Below the pieces are notes generated by a model, which was given only the letters and a program-made list of their open reading frames with translations, was not told the origin of the DNA and made no database searches. 64,000 bases of DNA from the NCBI GenBank assembly GCA_964621905.1, contig CAZUNG010000004.1:186001-250000 (forward strand), written 5' to 3'. Positions 25,794-34,637 of this stretch are shown in pieces. How positions within the stretch are numbered: position 1 is the stretch's first letter; the number at the start of each line of letters is the position of its first letter. This DNA is from Ruminococcus_G sp964621905. Lineage in GTDB: Bacteria; Bacillota; Clostridia; Lachnospirales; Lachnospiraceae. The translations under genes and the position numbers were made by a program.

Positions 25794-25822
25794 ATTATAT
25801 GAATCCTGCAAAATGATGTCAA
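25794..25822 (-). promoter_or_regulatory. Consensus promoter for the AGCS gene
   Basis: TTGACA (25817-25822), 17-base spacer, TATAAT (25794-25799): both hexamers match consensus, minus strand. Confidence 0.85.
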
Positions 25823-25961
25823 GGATTTATTTCTTCCAGCTCCTATTATTTTGAAGTTATTTAACGCCAAATCTCATACTCCGTAATATGCTTATAAATT
25901 ACCTTTATTTTCCATAATCATTTTGCATCGCCTTATGTTACAATTTTTAAGGGGTGATTTC

Positions 25962-26138
25962 TTGAACTTGCGTCAAAGAAAGAAAAAAGAAAACAGGCGT
26001 TACCATATCGTTATCAAAGAATTTTTACAGGAAGCTGCTGAGATCGAAAAAGAGGCTGAACAGATGATACTTCCAGTTGCTCCGGCTTCCAAACAGGAAA
26101 TTTACAACAGAATCATGAAAAGCATCTCAACGTATTGA
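25962..26138 (+). CDS. Small basic protein, about 58 residues, TTG start
   Basis: Not recognised. From TTG 25962 it reads NLRQRKKKENRRYHIVIKE and then an acidic helix with FLQEAAEIEKEAEQM, ending KSISTY. AAGGGGTG lies five to seven bases before the TTG, a better signal than any upstream ATG (25923 or 25935). An extended -10 (TGTTACAAT, 25936-25944) sits just ahead. The stop is followed by about 150 AT-rich bases before the Spo0A-like gene. A transcribed leader peptide or regulator of the next gene is possible, but nothing proves function. Confidence 0.5.
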   Translation: MNLRQRKKKENRRYHIVIKEFLQEAAEIEKEAEQMILPVAPASKQEIYNRIMKSISTY

Positions 26139-26292
26139 AATTTATCCCAATACTTTTACGTATTCTTTATAATTTTTTACGCGCTCACAAAATGTAAAAT
26201 TATGTCAAATACTGTCTATTTTATACGGCATTTTTAATTTTTAAATGTACTGATTTAAAATAAGAGCGAGAAAAGATCAAAGGAGATGCGTT

Positions 26293-26625
26293 ATGAAACA
26301 AATTACTGAACTTATTCATTCCCTTGGCATCAGGGCAACCTACATCGGTTACCAATACCTGCGGTATGCTCTGGTGCTGTGCCTGGAAGACGAGAATTAT
26401 ATTCTCTTTGTCTGGAAATGGCTGTACGGAGATGTCGCAAAACATTTTTGCAAAACCCGAAGCAGTGTGGAACGGGCACTGCGCACAGTCGTTATGGCAT
26501 GCTGGAATTATGGAAACAGGGATCTGCTGCACAGCATCGCGGGTTACCATCTGGATCAATGTCCGGCCGTGGGAGAATTCATCGCAATACTGTATCATCA
26601 TCTTGAAAAAGATAATAATAATTAA
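26293..26625 (+). CDS. Stand-alone Spo0A C-terminal (DNA-binding) domain protein
   Basis: The 110 residues match only the effector domain of Spo0A: IHSLGIRATYIGYQYLRYAL aligns with the IHEIGVPAHIKGYQYLR region, VAKHFCKTRSSVERALR with the recognition helix TSSRVERAIR, and MACWNYGNRD with the following helix. There is no receiver domain, so DNA binding would not be phosphorylation-controlled. AAAGGAG precedes the ATG. A near-match to a Spo0A box (TGTCAAA, 26203-26209) lies upstream, hinting at autoregulation or Spo0A control. Followed by a strong terminator. Confidence 0.85.
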   Translation: MKQITELIHSLGIRATYIGYQYLRYALVLCLEDENYILFVWKWLYGDVAKHFCKTRSSVERALRTVVMACWNYGNRDLLHSIAGYHLDQCPAVGEFIAILYHHLEKDNNN

Positions 26626-26640
26626 CGCATAAAGTGTAAT

Positions 26641-26667
26641 CCCCCGGCAACCGGGGGTATTTTTTTA
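26641..26667 (+). terminator. Terminator after the Spo0A-like gene
   Basis: CCCCCGG (26641-26647) and CCGGGGG (26651-26657) with a three-base loop, followed by TATTTTTTT. Confidence 0.9.
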
Positions 26668-26703
26668 ATCCTCCCACACGGACAGAAGTAAAAGGGTATC
26701 CTC

Positions 26704-26732
26704 TTGTATGTTTCTGTCAAAAGAAATATAAT
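26704..26732 (+). promoter_or_regulatory. Promoter for the two-component/ABC locus
   Basis: TTGTAT (26704-26709), 17-base spacer, TATAAT (26727-26732), plus strand, 54 bases before the response-regulator ATG. Confidence 0.7.
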
Positions 26733-26786
26733 GAAGCCATAGAAGTATGATACATGGCTGTGCATCAGAAAAAGAAAGGAAAATGA

Positions 26787-27473
26787 ATGAAACATATATT
26801 TTTGGTCGAAGACGATAAGGCAATCGCCAGAAATCTTGTACTTTTACTACGTTCCGAAGGTTTTACCGTCACCCATGCTCCTACACGGGAAGATGCTCTC
26901 AGCGCGCTTGCCAGTCATCAATTTGATCTGGCACTGGTTGATATCTCTCTTCCGGACGGAAATGGCTTTACAGTCTGCACACAGATTAAAGAAACGGGAG
27001 ATATTCCCGTTATCTTTCTGACGGCTTCCGGCGACGAAGCGAGTGTTGTCACCGGACTAAACATGGGAGCTGATGATTATATCACCAAACCTTTTCGTCC
27101 GCGCGAATTAATTGCCCGAATCAAAACCGCACTGCGAAAAAGCGGACGGATGGGTTCGGTGTTTGAAATCTGCGGTCTTCATGTGGATACCTCAAGCGGC
27201 GTTGTCAGGAAAAACGGCGGCGAGGTTCTGCTCTCTGCTTTAGAGTATCGTCTGCTGCTGGTTTTTATCAGCAATCCAAAGAGCATTATCACAAGGAACA
27301 GACTGCTTGACGAATTGTGGGACGCCGCCGGCGAATTTGTCAATGACAACACGCTGACGGTGTACATCAAGCGCCTGCGAGAAAAAATTGAAGATGCCCC
27401 CGCCAATCCGCAGATCATTCTGACTGTCCGAGGCACAGGCTACAGACTGGGGGACGGATATGTTTCGAAATAA
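26787..27473 (+). CDS. OmpR/PhoB-family response regulator
   Basis: A 228-residue regulator with an N-terminal receiver (acidic pocket VEDD, phospho-Asp52 in LALVDISLPDGNG, Thr in FLTASGD, Lys in DYITKPFRPREL) and a C-terminal winged helix (residues about 130-225, ending TVRGTGYRL). It overlaps the kinase gene by 14 bases, so the two are translationally coupled. It probably controls the ABC genes that follow, as in BceR/VraR-like peptide-stress loci (inference). Confidence 0.95.
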   Translation: MKHIFLVEDDKAIARNLVLLLRSEGFTVTHAPTREDALSALASHQFDLALVDISLPDGNGFTVCTQIKETGDIPVIFLTASGDEASVVTGLNMGADDYITKPFRPRELIARIKTALRKSGRMGSVFEICGLHVDTSSGVVRKNGGEVLLSALEYRLLLVFISNPKSIITRNRLLDELWDAAGEFVNDNTLTVYIKRLREKIEDAPANPQIILTVRGTGYRLGDGYVSK

Positions 27474-28449
27474 AGAGATTCAACGGTTTGCTGCTTTATT
27501 CACTCTCATCACCGCTGCCACAGTCATACTGGGCTTTATCATCAATATGACGGCCGGCATTCTTGCCGTCTGTACTGCCGCTGCATTTGGAACCGCCTTT
27601 GCCACATTTACCAAAGCCCGGTATCGAACCATTTCACAGATTTCAGATCAAATCGATCTTGTACTTCATAATGCCGATCATCTGTACATCGGAGAATCAA
27701 ACGAGGGGGAACTGTCCATCCTGCAAAGTGAAATCACAAAAATGACGCTGCGCATCCGGGAACAGAATGATGCACTGAGAAAAGAGAAAGAACACCTCGC
27801 CGATTCACTGGCCGACATTGCCCACCAGCTCCGTACCCCTCTCACTTCCGCAAACCTGATTCTGTCATTGATAGAAAATACTTCTGATGACAGTGAACGG
27901 AAATCACTGATGCGGGAAACAGAAGAATTGTTCATGCAGATGGACTGGCTGCTCACCTCTCTGCTCAAATTATCCCGCCTGGATGCAGGCATTGTGGAAT
28001 TCCAGCGAGGGCAGATCAGCGTTGACCGTCTCATATCCTCCGCTCTTCGTCCGCTCCTGATTTCGATGGAGCTGCACAACGTGGCACTGAGAACAGACGT
28101 GCCAAAAGATGCGGTGATCTGGGGTGACTTCAGCTGGCTTTCGGAAGCAATCCAAAATATCCTTAAAAACTGTATGGAGAGTGCAGGTGATAACGGAAAA
28201 ATTGAAATTTTATGCGAAGATACCCTTTTGTTCACCGAAATCTCCGTCCGGGATAACGGCGCGGGTTTTGAGAAAGAAGAGTTACCACGTCTGTTTGAAA
28301 GGTTTTATCGCGGAAAAAATACAGACACTGCAGGATACGGAATTGGACTGGCCCTGTGCAAGATGATCATCACACGGCAGGCCGGCACAATCACAGCAAA
28401 TAATCATCCGGACGGCGGAGCAGTTTTTGCCATTCGTTTTCCAAAGTGA
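27460..28449 (+). CDS. Sensor histidine kinase, short-loop (intramembrane-sensing) type
   Basis: The 329 residues have two N-terminal membrane helices (about 9-29 and 31-50) joined by almost no external loop, so there is no extracellular sensor domain. The DHp helix carries His122 in ADIAHQLRTPLTS; the ATPase domain has IQNILKNCMES (N box), DNGAGF (G1) and GYGIGLALCKMI (G2). Such kinases usually sense through an associated ABC exporter, which is encoded next. The ABC genes begin about 100 bases later. Confidence 0.93.
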   Translation: MFRNKEIQRFAALFTLITAATVILGFIINMTAGILAVCTAAAFGTAFATFTKARYRTISQISDQIDLVLHNADHLYIGESNEGELSILQSEITKMTLRIREQNDALRKEKEHLADSLADIAHQLRTPLTSANLILSLIENTSDDSERKSLMRETEELFMQMDWLLTSLLKLSRLDAGIVEFQRGQISVDRLISSALRPLLISMELHNVALRTDVPKDAVIWGDFSWLSEAIQNILKNCMESAGDNGKIEILCEDTLLFTEISVRDNGAGFEKEELPRLFERFYRGKNTDTAGYGIGLALCKMIITRQAGTITANNHPDGGAVFAIRFPK

Positions 28450-28553
28450 CAAATCTCTCACCTGAAAGTCACCGGGATGTCAGTTAAAAGTTCTATTATA
28501 TGGGTAAGTTCATAACCAGACTCTAAACAATAATGAGAAAGGAGACTCACATA

Positions 28554-29237
28554 ATGGAGTTCTTAAAAATCGAAAACTTATGCAAGATTTACGGCAAAGG
28601 CGAAAACCAGGTGACTGCCCTCGACCACGTTTCTCTTACCATTGAAAAAGGTGAGTTCACTGCAATCATCGGCTCCTCAGGCTCCGGAAAATCCACATTG
28701 CTTCACATCATCGGAGGTGTGGATGTGCCGACAAGCGGAACAGTATATCTGGACGGTCAGGACGTATATGCGGGGAGCAACGAAAAACTTGCCATTTTCC
28801 GCAGGCGGCAGGTGGGTCTGATCTATCAGTTTCACAACCTCATTCCCACATTGAACGTGGTGGAAAATATTACGCTTCCCATCCTGATGGATAAGCGGAA
28901 AGTCAATGAAGAACGGCTGAATGACCTCCTGGAACTGCTCGGATTAGAGGACCGTAAAACACATCTGCCCAATCAGCTTTCAGGCGGTCAGCAGCAGCGT
29001 GTGTCCATCGGACGTGCGCTCATGAATGCGCCGGCAGTTATGCTTGCCGATGAACCAACGGGAAGCCTGGACAGCAGAAACGGACATGAAATTATCAACC
29101 TGCTGAAATTGAGTCATGAAAAATACCATCAGACCCTCATCGTTGTCACTCATGATGAAAACATCGCCCTGCAGGCTGACCGCATCATCGGCATATCAGA
29201 CGGCAAAGTAGTGCGTGACGGGAGGGTGCGGCGATGA
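28554..29237 (+). CDS. ABC transporter ATPase (MacB/LolD/BceA type)
   Basis: Nucleotide-binding subunit of an FtsX-type exporter. Walker A GSSGSGKST, Q loop YQFHNLIPTLNV, signature LSGGQQQR, Walker B AVMLADEPTGSLD and the His switch VVTHDEN are complete. The ATG at 28554 (MEFLKIENL) has GGAG at nine bases; the longer reading adds seven residues. It overlaps the permease gene by four bases (ATGA). The region between kinase and ATPase (28450-28553) has a TATTAT -10-like box without a clear -35, as seen for activator-dependent promoters. Confidence 0.95.
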   Translation: MEFLKIENLCKIYGKGENQVTALDHVSLTIEKGEFTAIIGSSGSGKSTLLHIIGGVDVPTSGTVYLDGQDVYAGSNEKLAIFRRRQVGLIYQFHNLIPTLNVVENITLPILMDKRKVNEERLNDLLELLGLEDRKTHLPNQLSGGQQQRVSIGRALMNAPAVMLADEPTGSLDSRNGHEIINLLKLSHEKYHQTLIVVTHDENIALQADRIIGISDGKVVRDGRVRR

Positions 29238-31810
29238 ACATTTTCAACAAAGTCACCCTGCAAAGCATGAAAAAAAGCCGCACCCGAACCATTGTGACGG
29301 TGATCGGAGTTATTTTATCCGCCGCTATGATTACAGCGGTCGCTACTTTCGGTGTTTCTCTTCTGAATTATATGATTAAGGGATCAATCACAAAATACGG
29401 CAGCTGGCATGTCGGATTTGCAGATGTTGATTCTTCTTTTGTACAGGAACGTGCCCGGGATGAAGAAGTCGCAGACACTGCAGTATTTGAAGATATCGGC
29501 TATGCTGTGCTTGAAGGCGGGAAAAATCCCGACAAACCTTATCTTTTCATCGCGGGTTTTACCGGGGATGCCTTTGATACCCTGCCCCTCAATGTGCTTT
29601 CCGGCAGACTTCCCGAAAACAGCGGAGAAGTTCTTATTTCAGGAAGTGTTGCAGCAAACGGCGGCGTCGCATATGCAGTGGGCGATACCCTTACGCTCGC
29701 AGTCGGGGCCCGCATGGCTGATAGCAGGAAGTTATGCCAGCATGACCCATATCAGCCAGAAACTTTTGTTCCGCAAACCGAGAAAACATACACGGTTGTC
29801 GGGATCTGCCAAAGACCCTCCTTTGAGGAATACGCTGCGCCGGGATATACCGTAATCACAAAGGCCGATGATACAGGCAGCGCAGAGAGTTTCAGCGTAT
29901 TTGTCACACTCAGGAATCCCCGAAACGTCCGTTCTTACGCAGACAGCATATCTGAAAACGGTGCTTATACTTTAAACGATAATGTGCTTCGCTTTATGGG
30001 GGTCTCGGATGATCATACCTTCAACATGCTCCTGTATACGGTTGGCGGCATTGTAGTCGCCATCATCATGATTGGCTCGGTTTTTCTGATCTATAATGCG
30101 TTTACCATCTCACTGAACGAGCGCACACGCCAGTTCGGAATTCTCTCATCCGTGGGAGCAACTGCAAAACAGCTGCGAAACTCCGTACTGTTTGAAGGTC
30201 TCTGCATCAGTGTACTCGGTATACCGGTTGGCGTTATCGCCGGCATAGGGAGCATGCGTCTGGTAATCTCTGTTGTGGCCGGGAATTTCCGGAATCTGAT
30301 GTACAGCGATATACCTTTGACTTTGACGTGGTCCGTCCCCGCCATTGCTGCAGCGGCGACGGTCAGTATGGTCACCATCATGATCTCTGCCTACATTCCC
30401 GCAAGAAAAGCGGCAAACACGCCCGTAATGGAGAGTATCCGCCAGACCAACGAGGTTAAAATCGAAATTGGAGACATGAAAACTTCCAAACTGGCGCAGC
30501 GTATCTGCGGCTTAGAAGGAACCCTCGCGCTAAAAAATTTCAAAAGAAACAAGAAACGCTATCGCAGTATCGTACTGTCGCTCGTTTTAAGCGTCGTGCT
30601 GTTTGTTTCAGGAAATGCATTTGGAACAACGTTAAAACAGGCTTCAAAGCAGGCTTCCGCAGCGACTACCTATGACATTGCTTTGGCCGTACAGGACATG
30701 GATGACCGTCAGATGCTTTTGCTCTATGATAAACTGAAAACCGCCGAAGGCGTTTACGAAAGCTCTTATCAGGCAGACATGACATATTCCTGCGAGGTAA
30801 AGACAAGTGATCTCTCTGACGAGTACCTGGAGGCCTCAGGTTTATCTTCTTCGGATGAAACAGTCCCTCTGTCGATGGATTTCCAGTTTCTTGATGACGG
30901 TACGTATCTGGACATCGTCAAAAGCCTGGATTTGCCCACGGAGGAGTATACCGGAAGAAATGCGAAGCTGATTGCGGTTGCCCTCATGCCGCCCGCAAAA
31001 GACAGTTCATATGACGGCATTGAAGATATGCCTGATCTGTTCAGGAATCAGTCCATGGATATCAAAATCACTCCTGAAACAGATGACAAAGAGCTGGCAA
31101 AGCCGGGACTAAACGCAGCTATGACCTTTGTCAGAACCTTACCGCCGGATATCATTCCGGACACCTCAAGATCTTCTGACACAAAACTATACACGTTGAT
31201 GGTGATGGCACCCTATTCTCTCAAAGAAAAGTTTGTCTTTGACGATGCCCAGGTGGCCATGAAAGGACTGACCTTTTGTTCAGAGAATCCTTCCCGGTCT
31301 GTGGCAGAAATGGAAAACATGATTCAGGGCGAAGGGATCGCCGCCGAATACACGCTGTACAATACGGCTGAAATGCTTGAAGAAAACCGCAGCATGATAT
31401 TTATCGCCAACGTGTTCACCTATGTTTTCGTCATCATGATCTCGCTGATTGCGGTTGCCAACGTGTTCAACACAATTTCCACGAATATTAAGCTGCGCAG
31501 GCGGGAACTTGCCATGCTTCTCTCCGTGGGGATGTCGGCACATGATTTCCAGAGGATGATGAATTTTGAGTGTGCTTTTTATGGTATGAGAGCGCTGCTC
31601 TTCGGACTCCCCACAGCGGCAGTCTTCTCCTGGCTGATTTACAAGGGAATGTTCATCGGAGGAGCCGAAGTCAATTATATCTTTCCATGGGGCAGTATTG
31701 GAATCAGCATCTTCTGTGTGTTCTTAACTGTGTTTATCACCATGCTCTATGCCGTCAGTAAGATAAAAAAAGAAAATATCATTGACGCACTTCGGGATGA
31801 TATGACCTGA
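29234..31810 (+). CDS. FtsX-type ABC transporter permease
   Basis: An 858-residue permease with two FtsX modules. Half one: helix about 18-42, an external domain about 45-260 and three helices about 268-405 ending in PARKAANTPVMESIR. Half two: helix about 440-465, an external domain about 470-705 and three helices about 715-850. This eight-helix, two-external-domain layout is that of many Firmicute MacB_PCD/FtsX permeases and differs from BceB, which has one large external loop. With its ATPase it likely exports or expels peptides, lipids or antibiotics; the substrate is unknown. Confidence 0.92.
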   Translation: MNIFNKVTLQSMKKSRTRTIVTVIGVILSAAMITAVATFGVSLLNYMIKGSITKYGSWHVGFADVDSSFVQERARDEEVADTAVFEDIGYAVLEGGKNPDKPYLFIAGFTGDAFDTLPLNVLSGRLPENSGEVLISGSVAANGGVAYAVGDTLTLAVGARMADSRKLCQHDPYQPETFVPQTEKTYTVVGICQRPSFEEYAAPGYTVITKADDTGSAESFSVFVTLRNPRNVRSYADSISENGAYTLNDNVLRFMGVSDDHTFNMLLYTVGGIVVAIIMIGSVFLIYNAFTISLNERTRQFGILSSVGATAKQLRNSVLFEGLCISVLGIPVGVIAGIGSMRLVISVVAGNFRNLMYSDIPLTLTWSVPAIAAAATVSMVTIMISAYIPARKAANTPVMESIRQTNEVKIEIGDMKTSKLAQRICGLEGTLALKNFKRNKKRYRSIVLSLVLSVVLFVSGNAFGTTLKQASKQASAATTYDIALAVQDMDDRQMLLLYDKLKTAEGVYESSYQADMTYSCEVKTSDLSDEYLEASGLSSSDETVPLSMDFQFLDDGTYLDIVKSLDLPTEEYTGRNAKLIAVALMPPAKDSSYDGIEDMPDLFRNQSMDIKITPETDDKELAKPGLNAAMTFVRTLPPDIIPDTSRSSDTKLYTLMVMAPYSLKEKFVFDDAQVAMKGLTFCSENPSRSVAEMENMIQGEGIAAEYTLYNTAEMLEENRSMIFIANVFTYVFVIMISLIAVANVFNTISTNIKLRRRELAMLLSVGMSAHDFQRMMNFECAFYGMRALLFGLPTAAVFSWLIYKGMFIGGAEVNYIFPWGSIGISIFCVFLTVFITMLYAVSKIKKENIIDALRDDMT

Positions 31811-31837
31811 TACAGGAACAACATCATCGTGATAAAA

Positions 31838-31882
31838 AAAGCACCGTCCGGCCGCTGTTTTTTAGTGGTCAGACGATGCTTT
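31838..31882 (+). terminator. Probable terminator hairpin after the permease gene
   Basis: Long imperfect stem: AAAGCA with TGCTTT, CGTC with GACG and GGCCGCT with AGTGGTC (two G-T wobbles); the loop GTTTTTT holds the T-run. The tail is only weakly T-rich. The rest of 31811-32011 shows nothing recognisable. Confidence 0.45.
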
Positions 31883-32011
31883 ATAAATTACCCGATGAAC
31901 AATCTTCTTAGATAACTTCGAATAACGTTCAAATATCCGCTGCGATTCACGTTTTCAATATGAACTCCAGAAAAAAGTATAGATCCGCTTACCCCAACAA
32001 GTACAGTAACG

Positions 32012-34003
32012 CTACCAGCTGCCGCCGCCACCGCCGCCGAATCCGCCGCCGGAAAATCCGCCGCCTCCAAAACCTCCTCCGGAGAATCCGCCGGATCCTC
32101 CGCTGCTGCTCTGCGGTTTCGGAACACTCATTGTTGTCGAGACTGTCTGCAGATTATGCATCATACAGCGGTGGAACAGATAGAAATCGAACGCATCCAT
32201 TCTGCCCGTCGTATTCACGTACCAGTCAGGAGCGGGTACCGCGATCTGTTCAAATTTCTTCACCCAGACCTCGGAAAGGCCGAAGACGTAAGCGTAAGGC
32301 ATGATATGATAAAACCAGTTGGGATTATTCTGTGCGAGCGCCTGCATCCGCTCCAGTTCCGCTGTCTCGATAAAATCCCGAAGTCCAATCAGATACCCCA
32401 TTCTCTCAGCACATTTCTTCGTCCTTTTTTTCATAAAGGCCGTAAGGATGGCATTCAGTACGGAGATCACCAGAATGACAGCCATCGGCACATACCACGA
32501 AAACGTCAGGTGGTGCTGTACTTTAATCACATAATTGGCCGCAAATATGACCAGGCTTGCGCCGCATAATACAGCCGCCGTGATGACACCGCTTTTCTGA
32601 GAACTTCCCTTTTTGGCGTACCAGTTATCCACCATATAGCAGAGATAAATCACGGATGCCAGATACAGCAGCCAACAGATCAGACTGATGACACCGCTGC
32701 CGTCTGCAGAATACACGCTGACCGCCAGTGCAAAGATACCAAACGGAAGCGGAGACAGAATCAGTGCTGCCGTTCTTGCCGCCTGTGACTTTCCGGTATA
32801 GACGCCCCCGTTTTGTTTTTTGTTCATTTCTTTTTTCACCTTACGCTTCGCTTTCTGAAGGGTAGGCGCAAACTTGTATTTCAGGGAGGAGAGTTTTTTG
32901 CGCTCACCAACCGGCGCATGTTTTCCGAAAATACCGTCAAAAACATCTTTTTCATAACTTCTGGCGTCTGCGGGAAGGTCTTTCCGCTTCGTAAATGACA
33001 GTTCATCATTCGGTCCTTCCTCTATTGTCATGCAGCCTTTATCCGCCCAGTATACCAGCAGGGATACGATATCCCTGTCCTGAACACTGCCGTCTATGAT
33101 ATAACCCACTGCTGCACTGTCCAGGCCTTCCGGAGGTGCATACTGAATGGATGGATATATCTTCTCATCCCTGCCAAACAGAACAAAAAGCAGACCGATA
33201 ACCGCCAGCATGACAACGCCGGTCCCCCATATATAGATGCCTTCTCTGTCTGCCGCCCTGACTTCTGTAAAATACCCCTCCTGCATCGGCGCATAGCACG
33301 TAAGTCCGCTTCCAACCGGAAGTGCTTCTTTTAATACCCCTTTCATCGTATCGTTATCCCAGGAAAACTCTACAATTTCCGAAGCATCTTTCTGTTCCCC
33401 AAATCTTCCATAGTAAAGTTTAAGAATCTCGTGGTTAAAATCACCCGGGAAATGGACCGTGAATGTACTGCCGGCGGGAATCGCATTCTGCCATCCGGTC
33501 GGAAAGATATTGCAGTACGCTTCTGTATATCCATACTGCGTCTTTGGCTTCAGCTCATAAGAGAAATGGTATACGGCGTCCGTCACCATGGAATCTTCAC
33601 TTCCAAAGCGCAGCACCACATTTCCATTCTCCGTTGATTCATCGGCCTGAGTATTGGACTCTTTAAGATCGATTTCCGCCCGGTAAGGCACATAATCAAT
33701 CTTCCCGTCCTGCGCGCCGGTCATGATTCTGCCGCGGTACGGGATATAGCGGTAAATTCCATGACGCGGGGTCACAAAATCAACATCAATGCTTTCTTTT
33801 ACTGTGTAAGAATTGTCGTCATGTATTTCAATGCTTGTTTCATAACTGTTTGTCGTCATGTAAACGTCTTCCTGGACGCTCTGTACTTCACCATCTGTTC
33901 CTGCTGCCGATCCAAATGCGGCAAACAAAGTGCCGGCATTCATAAACAGCAGAATGAGGGCAACCCAGACAGCGACGACGATCAACTGTTTCAATCGTTT
34001 CAT
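32012..34003 (-). CDS. DUF2207 membrane protein with glycine-rich C-terminus
   Basis: The 663 residues have a signal/anchor helix (8-30), an external DUF2207 domain (about 45-240, with YETSIEIHDDNSYTVKESID and HGIYRYIPYRG), a helix near 255, a cytoplasmic part, and three further helices about 405-515. The last 30 residues are Gly/Ser/Phe repeats (GGFSGGGFGGGG) ending in SW. The family is common in bacteria and archaea, usually next to LemA; its function is not established. The LemA gene precedes it by 13 bases, so they form one unit. Confidence 0.85.
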   Translation of the reverse strand: MKRLKQLIVVAVWVALILLFMNAGTLFAAFGSAAGTDGEVQSVQEDVYMTTNSYETSIEIHDDNSYTVKESIDVDFVTPRHGIYRYIPYRGRIMTGAQDGKIDYVPYRAEIDLKESNTQADESTENGNVVLRFGSEDSMVTDAVYHFSYELKPKTQYGYTEAYCNIFPTGWQNAIPAGSTFTVHFPGDFNHEILKLYYGRFGEQKDASEIVEFSWDNDTMKGVLKEALPVGSGLTCYAPMQEGYFTEVRAADREGIYIWGTGVVMLAVIGLLFVLFGRDEKIYPSIQYAPPEGLDSAAVGYIIDGSVQDRDIVSLLVYWADKGCMTIEEGPNDELSFTKRKDLPADARSYEKDVFDGIFGKHAPVGERKKLSSLKYKFAPTLQKAKRKVKKEMNKKQNGGVYTGKSQAARTAALILSPLPFGIFALAVSVYSADGSGVISLICWLLYLASVIYLCYMVDNWYAKKGSSQKSGVITAAVLCGASLVIFAANYVIKVQHHLTFSWYVPMAVILVISVLNAILTAFMKKRTKKCAERMGYLIGLRDFIETAELERMQALAQNNPNWFYHIMPYAYVFGLSEVWVKKFEQIAVPAPDWYVNTTGRMDAFDFYLFHRCMMHNLQTVSTTMSVPKPQSSSGGSGGFSGGGFGGGGFSGGGFGGGGGGSW

Positions 34004-34016
34004 ATTCGCCTCTCAA

Positions 34017-34574
34017 TCAAAAAGAAACTTTTACGCTCTCACGCTCAGCAGCTTCATTCACTTCATACAGCGGCTTTCTGCGGAATCCAAAAATTCCTGC
34101 CAGCAGGTTTCCAGGGAACATTTCTGTCTTTGTGTTGTACTTATTGACGACTCCGTTGTAATATCTCCTCGATCCTGCAATCTCTTCCTCCACTCTGGAC
34201 AACTGTTCCTGGAGCTGCAGAAAATTCTGGTTGGCTTTCAGGTCCGGATACCCTTCGGATAACGCAAACAACGATTTTAAAGTGCCAGTCAGTACATTAT
34301 CATTCTTAATTGTCTCTTCCGGAGTCCTGGATGTCATCGCCATATTTCTGGCCGCAATCACCTTCTCCAGTGTTTCCGATTCATGCTTTGCATAACCTTT
34401 TACCGTCTCAACAAAGTTCGGAATCAGATCGTATCTTTTTTTCAGCGAGACGTCCATTGCCGAAAATGCCTCTTCTGTTTTATTTCTCAGCTTTACAAAA
34501 CCATTATAAGTGCCGACCAGCCACAATATAAGCAGGACGACGATCACCAGAATTATTATCAATGCTGTTGTCAT
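34017..34574 (-). CDS. lemA: LemA family protein
   Basis: A 185-residue protein with one N-terminal membrane helix (about 4-24) and a helical LemA domain: YNGFVKLRNKTEEAFSAMDV, KKRYDLIPNFVETVKGYAKHE and the C-terminal FPGNLLAGIFGFR (usual FPxxxxAxxFGF). The N-terminus should be outside and the helical domain exposed. Role is unclear, but LemA and DUF2207 are recurrent partners. A ribosome binding site AAGAGGTG is present; a terminator (34595-34628) separates it from HIT. Confidence 0.9.
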   Translation of the reverse strand: MTTALIIILVIVVLLILWLVGTYNGFVKLRNKTEEAFSAMDVSLKKRYDLIPNFVETVKGYAKHESETLEKVIAARNMAMTSRTPEETIKNDNVLTGTLKSLFALSEGYPDLKANQNFLQLQEQLSRVEEEIAGSRRYYNGVVNKYNTKTEMFPGNLLAGIFGFRRKPLYEVNEAAERESVKVSF

Positions 34575-34594
34575 ACTTTACACCTCTTTCTTCC

Positions 34595-34628
34595 AAAAAG
34601 ACGGGGAGCTTACAAGAAACCCTCCGTC
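34595..34628 (-). terminator. Terminator between HIT gene and lemA
   Basis: On the minus strand GACGGAGGG (34628-34620) pairs with CTCCCCGTC (34608-34600), with one mismatch and one G-T, followed by TTTTT (34599-34595). Only 20 bases separate it from lemA. Confidence 0.7.
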
Positions 34629-34637
34629 CTTCATCTT

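Noticed and set aside
31888..32127. Minus-strand frame of 79 codons beyond the DUF2207 stop
   Set aside because: It is an out-of-frame reading of the glycine-rich tail plus AT-rich downstream sequence, without a ribosome binding site.
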